A stretch of 64,000 nucleotides of DNA from Pteria penguin (taxonomy: Eukaryota; Mollusca; Bivalvia; Pterioida; Pteriidae): NCBI GenBank assembly GCA_035048485.1, contig CM068587.1:42469842-42533841 (forward strand), written 5' to 3'. Under the pieces are notes generated by a model, which was given only the letters and a program-made list of their open reading frames with translations, was not told where the DNA came from and made no database searches. This document shows, in pieces, positions 1-52,300 of the stretch. The first letter of the stretch is position 1, and each line of letters begins with the position of its first letter. The position numbers were made by a program, and so were the translations under genes.

Positions 1-1600
1 GTGACTTGCTACATAGTAGATTTATATGAGTTTAGTCTTCCACATGGTATAATAATTATTGCGGTCAAATCAAGATTTATTTATCATTGGTACCCAACAG
101 GTGCTCTTTCATTCTCTTTATCACTGACATCAGGAGGAAATTATGAAATTGTCTAACCCACTCATTCACACTTTAGGTCATATTGTACTGTAAACTTGTA
201 TTTGCATGTCAGTTAGTGCCACGGATATTAAGAAGACCCACCCATATTTACCGAACAATATACATTTTTTTGGTATGTGGCGGGCATCTTGTCTCATGCT
301 GAATCCTGTCTTGGTTTTTAGTTTATTCAATCAATTTAACTGTTTCTGAACTGTAAAAAAAAGCTAGCTGCTTAAAACTGTGTGAAATTTCATTTAAATA
401 AGTTTAATTTTTAATTTTTAACTCTTTATGCATTAAAAAAAAAAAAATAAAAAAAAAGGTGTGAAGTTAGAGCCACTGTATAAATGCTTTCCCAACATAA
501 GTTTACTGATTGCATATGCTACAAGTCCTTAAGCATTCAAAAGTTAAATTGTATATAAGTCTCTTTTAACAAGTTATAAAACACATTTACACCTTTAGAT
601 ATGTCCTCAAATGCATTCATACATAATCGGTCAATCACCATACAAGTACATGTAAGTACCTCGAACTTCATGTGAATCTCATCTTAACTGCTATACGGAT
701 AGTCATGTTTCATTTTTTAGGAAATTAAATTGTGTCTATATGTCTAGCTAGGCATTCCCTAGATAATAATATGTGGCTTTGTTTTTATATTAAAGCCATT
801 GACAGAACTGCCAGGTATCAGCTTTTCTCGAGAAATTCTGCATGTCAAGTGAAAAGACTTTCTGACCCTACTACAGTTGTCCAAGAATTTAATCATCTAA
901 ATTAGAGAATCATATACTTACTATTCTATATTTTACTATTAAGGACATATCCTAGACATTTCAACGTGATACAAGCAAGGTTTATAATTATATATATAGT
1001 CTAGATGAACATTCTTTGACTGTGAGTGAATACCATGTATATTCAAATGAGCTACAGAAGAAAAGGGAATGCAGATGCAATTTTAGATGCATTATAGATG
1101 AAAGCTGATCATCCTCCCTTTATTAATCAAAAAGAAACTGTATAAATGACATTTATTGTCATTTCTGCATTTTAAACTTATATTCATGCAGAAGGGTAGT
1201 ACCCGCCATCTGGAAAACAACTGTTTAACACACACAGCACAAAAATATAAACAATTTAGTTGTTTAACATATATGCTGAAGTGCACCAGACAGTGTCTTG
1301 CCAATTGAAGTTTCAGTCTTTATGAAATATACTATGTAGCTATTATAATCTTTATAGTAACATGTAGGTTATTGAGAATGGGGTACAAAACCATTGCACC
1401 TGCCTAGTGCATGACCTCACAATTATAACTTATGCAGCAGTGATCTTTTACTTATCGTAAAGGTTTTGTGTTACACAAGGCAAAAGTGACGCTGTCTCAT
1501 TGCAGACAGAAAGGCAGAGTATCCTAAAAAAAACTTAGCAGACAACCAGATTCAAACCTTAGCTGACAACCAGATTTAAAGCCCAGTCATCAGATTGGAA
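1..1600. other. 5' flank or upstream intron, no gene seen
   Basis: AT-rich sequence with poly-A runs (about 434-458) and no open frame longer than about 70 codons. No splice-bounded exon could be joined to the downstream gene. The promoter and any first exon of the + strand gene may lie here or before the window; I see no convincing core promoter. Confidence 0.5.
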
Positions 1601-1604
1601 ACTC

Positions 1605-2130
1605 CAGTGCAGTACCACTAAACCATTGTGCTTCATCAAACATCAATACTACTGAACCAAAGTGTTCCTTCAAACATCAGTACCACTAAACCAATGTGTT
1701 CAATCAAATATCAATACCACTGAACCATTGTGCTCAATTAAACATGATACTACCCCTAAACTAATGTGCTCCTTCAAACCTCAGTACCACTGAACCTATA
1801 TGCTCCTTCAAGCATCTATACCACTAAACCAATTTGCTCCTTTAAACATCAATACCAGTGAACCAGTGTGCTCCTTCAAACATCAATGTCATGGAACCAA
1901 TGTGCTCCTTCAAACATCAATACAATTGAACCAATGTGCTCCTTCAAACATCAATACAATTGAACCAATTTGCTCCTTTAAACATCAATACCATTGAACC
2001 AATGTGCTCCTTCAAACATCAATACCATTGAACCAATGTGCTCCTTCAAACATCAATACCATTGAACCAATGTGCTCCTTCAAACATCAATACCATTGAA
2101 CTAATGTGCTCCTTCGAACATCATACAATA
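1605..2130. repeat. Minisatellite, about 34-bp unit
   Basis: Tandem copies of a unit built around CTCCTTCAAACATCAATACC followed by an ATTGAACCAATGTG-like stretch. It is degenerate on the left and nearly identical from about 1900 to 2100, so the right side amplified most recently. It ends about 95 bp before the first recognised exon. A short open frame inside it is a by-product of the repeat. Confidence 0.9.
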
Positions 2131-2232
2131 CCAAAGAAATAACAACCATGATCATAATATTGATTTTTTATGATCATGATGATATGATGTTATTGATCTT
2201 AGTTTCACAATAATTTTTTTTCAGCTGATCGA

Positions 2233-42624
<40,392 letters not shown>

Positions 42625-42669
42625 AAGGCAGACTAGAAACTGTTTTAAAAATATCTTGATGTTTTCTTC

Positions 42670-42675
42670 ATTAAA
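42670..42675 (+). terminator. Poly(A) signal ATTAAA
   Basis: Lies 46 bases after the stop codon of the coiled-coil gene, followed by a GT-rich stretch (GGTGTTTCTGTTTTGTGTGTG) as expected downstream of a cleavage site. Confidence 0.65.
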
Positions 42676-42779
42676 TAAGTTAAATGGTGTTTCTGTTTTG
42701 TGTGTGTTTTACATTACGTCCAGTTTCAGTCCCCTCTTGTATTAATATGAGGAGAAATTTAGACCTGTGCAACGGATTA

Positions 42780-43043
42780 AATTATTATTGTTTTACGTCA
42801 CTCCACGATTATTTCACGTATATGGTGACGGCATCTGCCTGATGCATTGCACAAAAATTTAGACTTTTGCAACGGACCCATCAGAAGCAGTTAGGGATCT
42901 TTTACGTGCCACGCCTACCGTGACACGGGACCTCGGATTTTACTGTCTCATCCAAAGGTAAACCACCGTGTGCCCAGGGCGGGAGTCGAACCCGAAACCT
43001 CTCGATCACGATCCGAGCACCCTATCCACTAGGCAACACCGGC
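42780..43043 (-). mobile_element. tRNA-derived SINE
   Basis: Read on the - strand, it starts GCCGGTGTTGCCTAGTGGAT (A-box-like) and has a B box GGGTTCGACTCC. The body includes ACGTAAAAGATCCCTAAC, and the tail ends GTGGAGTGACGTAAAACA. Related copies lie at 11035, 61519 and 63385. It sits just past the 3' end of the coiled-coil gene. Confidence 0.88.
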
Positions 43044-44039
43044 GTTTGTGCAACAGAACAATCAATAGTATATAATAAGAAAGAAATAATAAAAAACGTT
43101 CAGTTAGCCTATCCAGAGAAAGAAATACACACCTAACAAATGCGCTTGAGTAACGATTTCGAAACAACACACGAACCAAGTTAAAGAAGTCGCTGTATTC
43201 GAGAAAAAAACCAAATGTACACAGAATCATCCCGACTTGCCTTCACAATATACATGTATGTGTAGTTTTATTGTTTAACCACACCAATTGAATGACGTTT
43301 CTGACTTCAATTGACCGTCCCAAGTCGGTATCGTAACCGCAGCACAATCGAGCATGTTTGTAATGTCGTTTTCCCGTGTATATTGCACTATAATCATGTT
43401 TTATGTGCATGTCCTTGGTTATTTTTGTCATACAGCTGCGTCAGATGTCTTCAGTTTTCTCTTTCATTATCATGTTTTCATTAGTCAAGGCATAATCATA
43501 TGCATCAATCCACGTTAGAAATTTGGTGTGTGGTTTAGTGATTATGGCTCAAATAAATATGCCCTGGGCCAGTTTCCTTGCGTTTTTAGGCGGGGGGGAG
43601 ACCATATCAACTTAGGTTCTGTGCTGTTGTGAATGTTGAGCTGATTTTGCGACGAGTGGATCTGATGCATGTATCAAAATTCATCATTCTCTGAAATGCT
43701 TAAGGAAAGTCTTTAAATGTTTAAATGTAAAGGCTAGCTTTTTGCATAAAAACAAGACAAAGATCTGTGTGGTGATAAACGATAGTGCACAGAAACTGAT
43801 TATTGTTCATCTCCCCATCTTCTGCTTATAAATTATCTCTTTATACCTTGCATAGAGAGTGTTAGTTTGATTTTTCTAAGGTAATTTATCATCAACTGTC
43901 TTTCTTTCTGTCTTTTGTCATCCAAATGGTATAAAGCAGGGCCCCGTGTCACTGTATACGTTGGCAGACAAAATATCCCTAGATGCTTCGAGTGGGTCAC
44001 AAATGAAATTTTTAATGAAACAATGTTGTGGGAAGTGTA
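43044..44039. other. Intergenic, nothing specific seen
   Basis: Slightly less AT-rich intergenic sequence between the convergent genes. Contains a short G-run (GGCGGGGGGGAG near 43591). Confidence 0.5.
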
Positions 44040-45327
44040 AAGCAATATAGGATCACCTTGTCCGTCTGTCTGTCTGCCCGTCTGTCCCGATTCGTGTCCG
44101 GGTCATATCTTTTTATTGGGTGGATGGATTTAAATAACATTTCACAATATTGTTGCCCATAATCTTGACCCAAGGCCATAAGTCAAAGGTCAAGGTCATT
44201 GTGGACTTGGTTGTTAAAACCGTGTCCGGGCCATATCTTTTTATTGGGAGGATGGATTTAGAAAATATTTCACAGGATTGTTGCCCATGACCCAACGGTA
44301 TGTCATGACCTTGACCCAAGGTCACTGTGAACTTGGTTGTTAAAATCATGTCCGGGCCATATCTTTTTATTGGGTGGATGGATTAAGATGATATTTTCAC
44401 AATATTGTTGCGCATGACCCAAGGGTGTGTCATGACCTTGAACAAAGGTCATAGGTCAAGGTGATAATAGACACAATAAGAAAAACTTTGTTCGGGCCAT
44501 AACTTCTCACCCTGTGCACAGATTTCAATAACATTTCACAGAATTGTTGCATAGGATCCAAGGGTGTGTCATGACTTTGAATCAAGGTCATAGGTCAAAA
44601 ATCATGATAGACACAATAAGTAAAACCTTGTCCGTTCCATAACTTTTTCCCCAGAACATGAATTTCAATAATATTTCACAGAATTGTTGCTTACGATCCA
44701 AGGGTTTATCATGATTTGAAACAAGTTCATAGGTCAAAGGTCAAGGTTATAATAGACACAATAAGTACAGCCTTGTCCAGGCCATAACTTCTTCCCCTGT
44801 GCACAAATTTCAATAATATTTCACAGAATTATTGCTTAGGATCCAGGGGTGTGTCATGACCTTGAACCAAGGTCAAAGGTCATAATAGACACAATAAGAA
44901 AAACTTTATCTGGGCCATAACTTCTCACCCTGTGCACAGATATTTCACGGAATTGTTGCCTTGAATCCAAGGGTGTGTCATGACCTTGAAATGCAGTCAT
45001 AGGTCAAAGGTCAAGGTCACAATAGACACAATTGGTATAACCTTGTCCGGGCCATAACTTCTTCCCCTGTGCACAGATTTCAATAATATTTCACAGAATT
45101 GTTGCTTAGGATCTAAGGGTGTGTCATGACCTTGCAGCAAGATCATAGGTCAAAGTCACAATAGACAGAAAGGGTAAAACCATGTTTTCATTGATTATAC
45201 CTCAAAATGTGCTTGTAAGTGGGACATCCATTACACTTATACCAGTGATGTATATTGGGATGAATTATTGCATGTTTCTACTTTGTTGCCGCGGGGGGTA
45301 TTTGTCCCGTTAGGACTGCTCTTGTTA
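44040..45327 (+). mobile_element. Terminal-hairpin repeat element, type 5, with about 8 internal modules
   Basis: The start (GTCCGTCTGTCTGTCTGCCC) leads into diverged modules of about 140 bp. Each has TCCGGGCCATA, 'ATTTCAATAATATTTCACAG', 'GTGTGTCATGACCTTGA' and 'ATAGACACAATAAG' motifs. The right end has GTCC CGTTA GGAC, then TGCTCTTGTT. The left hairpin is not clear. Confidence 0.6.
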
Positions 45328-45835
45328 TCTCATTCTTCAGCAATCACTGTTACAGTAAAATTGTAAAGACTTTGATTACTAGTTTACATCTAATGTAAAC
45401 AATCAAATTGTAATTCTACATACGCAATATTGCCCTCTAAATTTTTTCCAATATAAAAAAAAACTTTGGCAGTATTCTATATACATGCATATATATAATA
45501 CTTAACACTGTACAGCACATACGCATCTTGAGCCCTTAAAGTGGGAAGTTCTTTAAGTTTTAAAAGAATTATTACTTGCAATGTTTGCACCCTGAATACT
45601 GTTCTCGGACATGTGCCATAAAGAAAAAGCAATATTGTGGCCAAGTTATAATATACATTAATTAAATGAAATACTAATCAATATGGATGAATATTACAAT
45701 CTGCACCTTATCAAAAGCAGAATGTAATCTGAAATTAATTGGAAATTACATTCTGCACCTTTTAAGGCAGAAATTAAGATAAACAAAATAACGCATGTAT
45801 CTTATTGCACAGAATATAATTTACATAATAATATT
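45328..45835. other. Intergenic, nothing specific seen
   Basis: AT-rich sequence between the repeat element and the sorting nexin 3' end. A short near-duplicate (CTGCACCTT...AGCAGA) occurs at about 45700-45770. Confidence 0.5.
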
Positions 45836-45841
45836 TTTATT
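45836..45841 (-). terminator. Poly(A) signal AATAAA for the sorting nexin gene
   Basis: AATAAA on the - strand, about 140 bases after the stop codon. The 3' UTR would be short. Confidence 0.6.
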
Positions 45842-45981
45842 CACAATTCAAATATACAAAATGATATAAGCTTATTGTACTTCAGTCTTTTACAAGGTCA
45901 AGTATCATTTTTATATTGTACAATGATTCCATACACATACACACTGAAAATGAAATATGATATCACAGTTATCTTCCCTTG

Positions 45982-46035
45982 TCACACTTCTTCACGTAAA
46001 GCTGTTATACAGTTGCGAAGTAATTGTACTTGTGC
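45982..46035 (-). CDS. SNX6: Sorting nexin terminal exon (residues 337-353)
   Basis: Acceptor TTTATAG. Encodes [17 protein letters not shown] and TGA, the last turn of the BAR domain helix; aligns with the family C-terminus. Confidence 0.88.
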   Translation of the reverse strand, partial: AQVQLLRNCITALREEV

Positions 46036-49000
46036 CTATAAAATGGAATAAGGAAAACACAAATAATGCTGTGTAGGTTCAGGAATGTTATATATCTTTA
46101 AATACTGGATAGAGCAATATAAATGACATCTTTTTAGTAATTATAACAGTTTGTAACTTTTCCAAACACATTTTTGCTTGCCACAAAACTTAGTATATAA
46201 AAAGAGTTCACCATGAACATTTCAAACTGTCAACTGCAGCATTTTTCTGAATAATATCCTCAATACTGTAAAAAGAATTACTCACTCTGGCATGTTTCAA
46301 TTCAAGGTCTACTAAATCACTCAAATTTTTCTTGAAGTAGGCTATTCGTCTTGATTTGAATTCAGTCAATTCTGAAAATGCAAGATATGATATGCCTAAC
46401 TAGATCTGAATAGCTCATATTATTACTTTCAGTATACACAACATAACATTACTGGTGAATGATATTCAACAACAGCAACACCTAACATGTCATAATGCAC
46501 CCATCACTTAGTTTAATGGGATAAAATTTGAAAAAATTGGAAACATTCCCCCCTTTGACCTTGAAAATCAATAGGATTCATCTTCCAGTCATAAGAAATA
46601 AGTGTGCAAAGTCTAAAATTTCTAGCATATACAGTTTGGTATCTGTCTTGTTTACAAGTTACATTCTCTTAAATTTGCTTATTTTGCTCTAAAAATGATC
46701 TGACTTTTGACCTTGATAATGAAAATCAAAAGGATTCGTCTTCATCCCATAAGAAATAAGTGTACCAAGTTTAAAAATCCTAGCCTAAATGGTATGGCCT
46801 GTATCGAGTTAACAAGGTGCTCACAGACCCGCAACATCATACCATAATATGTCTAAGACAGGCGAATAAAAATGATGACAAAAAAATTATCAGATATCTG
46901 ACATACTCAAAGGCAATTTTGTATATTGTTTTGTTACACTACCATGTATTGATATGTTTAAAAGCGTACTACTACTATGTGTTATTATGTCAAACAGAGC
47001 ACTACCACCATGTACACCACATTATGTTATGCCAAAATAGCACTACCACACGAGAGATACTGAAAGAACTCATTCGCACTGTATAAAGTCAAAAAAATAA
47101 AGCCCAAACATTCAAGCCACAGTGGCTTACAAAGGACTACTTTTGACTACTTTGTACCACAATAATCACTAGCATTATTTGATACCATAAAAAGAAAAAG
47201 CAAGATATGTATGTAAACAATCAGTCCAAGACAGAAAGTGATACAATGACCTGTACACACATAATAATTTAAAGTAACTAGAATGCACTTTTAATGCATG
47301 GGTTTACCTTTTTTAGCTACATCAGAAATCTTATCGAACTTCTCACAGCAAGTCTGCTGAGTTTTCTCTGCCTGTAAAACATCAAAAGCAACCAAATATA
47401 TGTCAAAATATGGACATTACAATTAAAATTATGTAAAAAGAAGTCGTGTCATGGTAAAGTAAGTCTTCCAATTTGATTTTGTTCTTGGACTTTGTACTAT
47501 AAGCATGTTTTTAATATGTTTGAAAAAATCTCTACCAAATGAAAAAAAATTTATAGGATTGCTACTCTCAACAAAACAAAAACTGACCAACGACTGTAAA
47601 CTTGCCTCTCTTACATCAAATACATCAGGACAATGATACAAAAAATGTGAAAAATATGAAGTTAATTGTTTTGTTTGTTTGTTTGGGTTTTTTTTTCAAA
47701 AAATCGTTTTTCTTAAATGACTCGTTTAACATATTGAGTACTACTACTGCCAAACATCTAATTAATTAAAAACTTTTTTGTATGTAAAATGATTTTCATT
47801 GGAATCTGAACTGCTATCCTTTAGCATGCCTGAATTAGTCTATATCAAAAAAAGAAAACAATTCGTAAACAAGAGGTTTAAGTGGCCCTATATCTCTCAC
47901 TTAAGCGCAATTTACTCATTCACAAACAACTGATTGCTTGAAAAAATCAGCAGACACATATATTCTCTTTCTTAATGTGTTTTTGAATTTAAAAAAATGA
48001 TACAAAAATAAGTGAAAAAGATTGACAGAATTTTTTTTTCTAATGTTTTTAAAATCTTGTTTTGGTCTAAAATGTACTTCAGAAAAAATCTGGCCTTTAG
48101 TTGGGATGGTTAAACAATATCTTTTCTAGTACAATTATAATATAATTTGATACAATACATTCTAAATACGGGATTTGACAACGAGATATATAAAACCTAT
48201 AGTTAAATTCATCTCCATTTTAAACTCACTATGGAGTCTTAACTTTCAGAGATGATGTTTGTCTATGACTTTTATATATGTCTAACCTGTGAGACATCTT
48301 TATTTTTCGTTCTTGCTTTTTCCAGTGCTTTATTGGCATTTTCATAATCAGCTAAAGATCGTGCTCTCCTGTACAGTAAATCCTTTCCAGCATTGGAATC
48401 TCTCATATAGTAACGCAGGGTATCTGACAATTTAAGGTCCTCATCAGAAGCTATCCTACCTTCTAATTTCTGTAAAATTTAAATGCTTGACATCATTATT
48501 TTCTTACAATCAAAGAATATGAGGGGTTTCTGTAATACATCTATACCATAATCATTAATATTTATAATGATGATAATACAAAGTAGTACAATGAATGATT
48601 ACAAGTACTATACAATGTATAATAATATGTTTCTACATGTATAAAAATATGTATTAATATTAATGAGATGAGATACCCAAGTGTACTTACTCTTGCTTTT
48701 TCAAGGGTTTCAGCTACCTTAGTAAATACTCTGTAAATAAGAAATGTAAAATGGATTATGTACAAATATTTTAGCTTATTTTACAAATGTGATAACTGTT
48801 ATTACTGGGTTTATTTAGTTAAGTTTCCAGGACATCACATAACCTTAAGTAAAGTACACAATTTGGTAGACACTCAGATAAATACCTAGGATAAACAAGA
48901 CCTGCAAATGTGATTTCCTAATAATAAAGTTATAAAACTTCTACCCAGAAAGCTGGGATACATGGCTTGTTATGGCAATCAGGTGACTAGAATAAGTACA

Positions 49001-49285
49001 AATATAGCCATTTCAATGTAAGTTCCAATTTTAAAACGACACATTTCTAAGCTCTGAATACTGCACGCATTTTGATATTAGATAGAAAAAGGAAATCATT
49101 TACTTGTCTAGTTCTGTGTTTTCAATAGTAGCTAACTGCACAAATCCAGAGGATATCTGAATGTAACTATCTGCAACATCTGAAATATACATGTTGATAT
49201 TTACCATCACAAGTACATAAAACTAATCTTATTCTGATTACCGGTATGGAGATCAAATACAAATAATAATAATAATAATAATAAT

Positions 49286-49327
<42 letters not shown>

Positions 49328-52300
49328 CCTGCTCATTCCAAGCTTGCTGAATACAAGAATCTGCAGAGATTTGTTTCTAAGATTGATTACTATTTTATAT
49401 TTAGATTTATGTTGCAAGGCCTTTATAAGTTATATTCAAATGTTTAGAAAAATCACTAATAATAAAAAAAAAAATTGCAATGATGACATTATTACTGATA
49501 GCAAAATTAACAAGTGATCCCTGCTTTAATATTCAACCTTAAATGTGTGAGCCGGTGTTCTTATCTATTATATTTCACTTAACTAGTGTTCTCCATCATG
49601 ACATATGACTTCAAATGACTGAATTAGTGTTCTCAAAGATGACATATGACTCAAGATAACTGAACTAGTGTTCTACACCATGACATATGACTCAAGATAA
49701 CTGAACTAGTGTTCTACACCATGACATATGACTTCAAATGACTGAATTAGTGTTCTCAAAGATGACATATGACTCAAGATAACTGAACCAGTATTCTCCA
49801 CCATGACATGACTGCAGATAACTGAACTAGTGTTCTCAAACATGACATATTACTCCAGATAACTGAACTGATGCTCTTTACCTTGACATATGACTGCAGA
49901 AACTAGTAATCTCAAACATGACATATTACTTTATTTGGCCTCGGACTAGTTTGACCCAATGGAAATGTTTGATTTTGGTCATGTGACTGACCTACAAATT
50001 CTTGTGAAAATTTGTACGGCAATGGCAGACAATAAGCAAAATAGACTGAGAATCATAATAAAAACTACGTTGGTGTTCTGGAACTGATCATTTGTGTGTA
50101 CGGTAAATTGTCCTCGACAAAATAAAACAGTTATTAGGTTTGTTACTGACCTTACACGGAAATATGTTGGGTTGATAAAGCCCATCTATCGACATATTTC
50201 CGTGTAAGGTCAGTAACAAACCTAATAACTAATACTATGAACCAGTAAATGACATAAAACTTCACATAGCTGTACTAGTGTTCTTAATTAAGGGAAATGA
50301 TTTACAATGACTTCAATTGTTAGCCCTGTCATGGAAACGTTGCAAAGAATATAAACGATTATATCCAATAATTTACAAAACATTTAAAGGGTATCTCAAA
50401 TGAACTTACTTTTATGGGTTTTGGTCATCTTATCAGACTTGCTTGTGGCATCTTTAATTTTGGTATGGTACTCAACTAAGAATCCTTTTTCATGCTCAAA
50501 GAATTCATCAACGTCCTGCAATACACATTAGTAATCACTATCAACTGTGTCTATTAGTAATCACTATCAACTGTGTCTATTGACTGAAACTAATATCAAA
50601 CAGGAGTTAAAAGCTCCTGATTTTGAATCTTTGTATCTTTCAAAGATTATTTACCTTCTGATTAGACAGAATGACTTCATCTGCTGTTTTTGTGATATTT
50701 TTAAAGAAACCTCCAATCTTCTCTTTCTTGTTTTTTCCTCTTACACTCAACTGTAAACAATTCAAACAAAATAAACTACTATAGTATTTATACATAATGT
50801 TAACACTTTACACTAAAACAATTATTGATTAGGATAATTAACAAAGAATAATTCCAAATATTGTACAATACGTTGGTCTTTCATATGGAACCATTTGATT
50901 AATACAGTCAGGATTAATTTATAGGAAGAAAGTTTCTGAACACTTGAAAAGACCTACAAAACAGTGGGATCAGTTGGTGTACAAAATCATGAACATTCGA
51001 CCAATTCATCTGAAATGTGAACTTGATCTATAGTTGTTCATTTTGAACTTAATAGTTAAATGTCATGTTTGAAAAAAAAAATTGGATACCAAAATTTCTA
51101 GAAATCTATATAAATATTAATTCTAATGCATTTTGTTTGTGACAGGCGATCTCAATGGCTGTCCAATTTCAAAACTGCAAGGGTATTCACGATACCCTGC
51201 AATTTTTTATATGACGGCATGATACTCTGCAGTTTTTCATTTGTGACGTCACAATACCATACAGTTTTTGATATGACTTCTCTGTGATTAGCCACTTGGT
51301 TAAGAAAACTAAAACTCTGTGCATATTGCCTCTAGTTGTAATTAATTTTATTAACTGCATTAGAAATGGGGTTACCATGCTGATGTTTTACAAAAACTGA
51401 CAGGGTATCGGCTAATACTCTGTCAGAAATTAAGTTTCACTGCGAGGCTTAAGCCGAGCTTTGAAACGGAAATTTCTGACAGAGTATTAGCCAATACCCT
51501 GTCAGTTTTTGTAAAACACTCGCATAATAACCCCTTAGTCAAATATAATAACATAATTAAAAGTTAAGTCAAAATTATCTAATGAAAAAGAGAAAAAAAA
51601 AGAAAACTAGAATTTTAATGTGTCGGTGCGACACAAATGCCACTGCTGACAATCAAGGTAGTGAAATATAATTGCCAGAGAACTAATATTTGAAAATTCA
51701 AAAAAATTTCTAATATTCAAGGGCAATTACTCTGTCAAAAATTACTGAAAGACACCCATATTCGAACTTGAGTCTTGACTTGCATTTTTCCTTGATACAT
51801 CTATATACCCAATATCAATTTAATCCACCAAGCATTCATAGAGAAAATAAGCAGAAACTGTTTTTCTTTTTCAAGAAATTTTCTATGTTCAAGGGCAATA
51901 ACTCTGTCAAAAATAACCAAACCATACTCATATTCTAACCTGACATGCATCTTCCCTTGATACATCTATATACCCAATATCAATTTAATCCATCAAACTA
52001 TCATAGAGAAAATGATTAATCCATCAAACCTTCATAGAGAAAATGAGAGGAAACTGTCATTTTCAAGAAATTTTCTATGTTCAAAGGCAATAACTCTGTC
52101 AAAAATGAACAGACCACACCAATCTTCGAACTTGACCTACATTTTCCCTTCATACATCTTTATACTCAATATTGATTTAATCCATCAAATCTTCACAGAG
52201 AAAATGAGTGGAAACTGAATGATGACGGAATGATGGAATGACAGAATGATGGAACAGGGTAACACTATACGCCCCCGGCCATTTCATGGCGGGGGCATGA

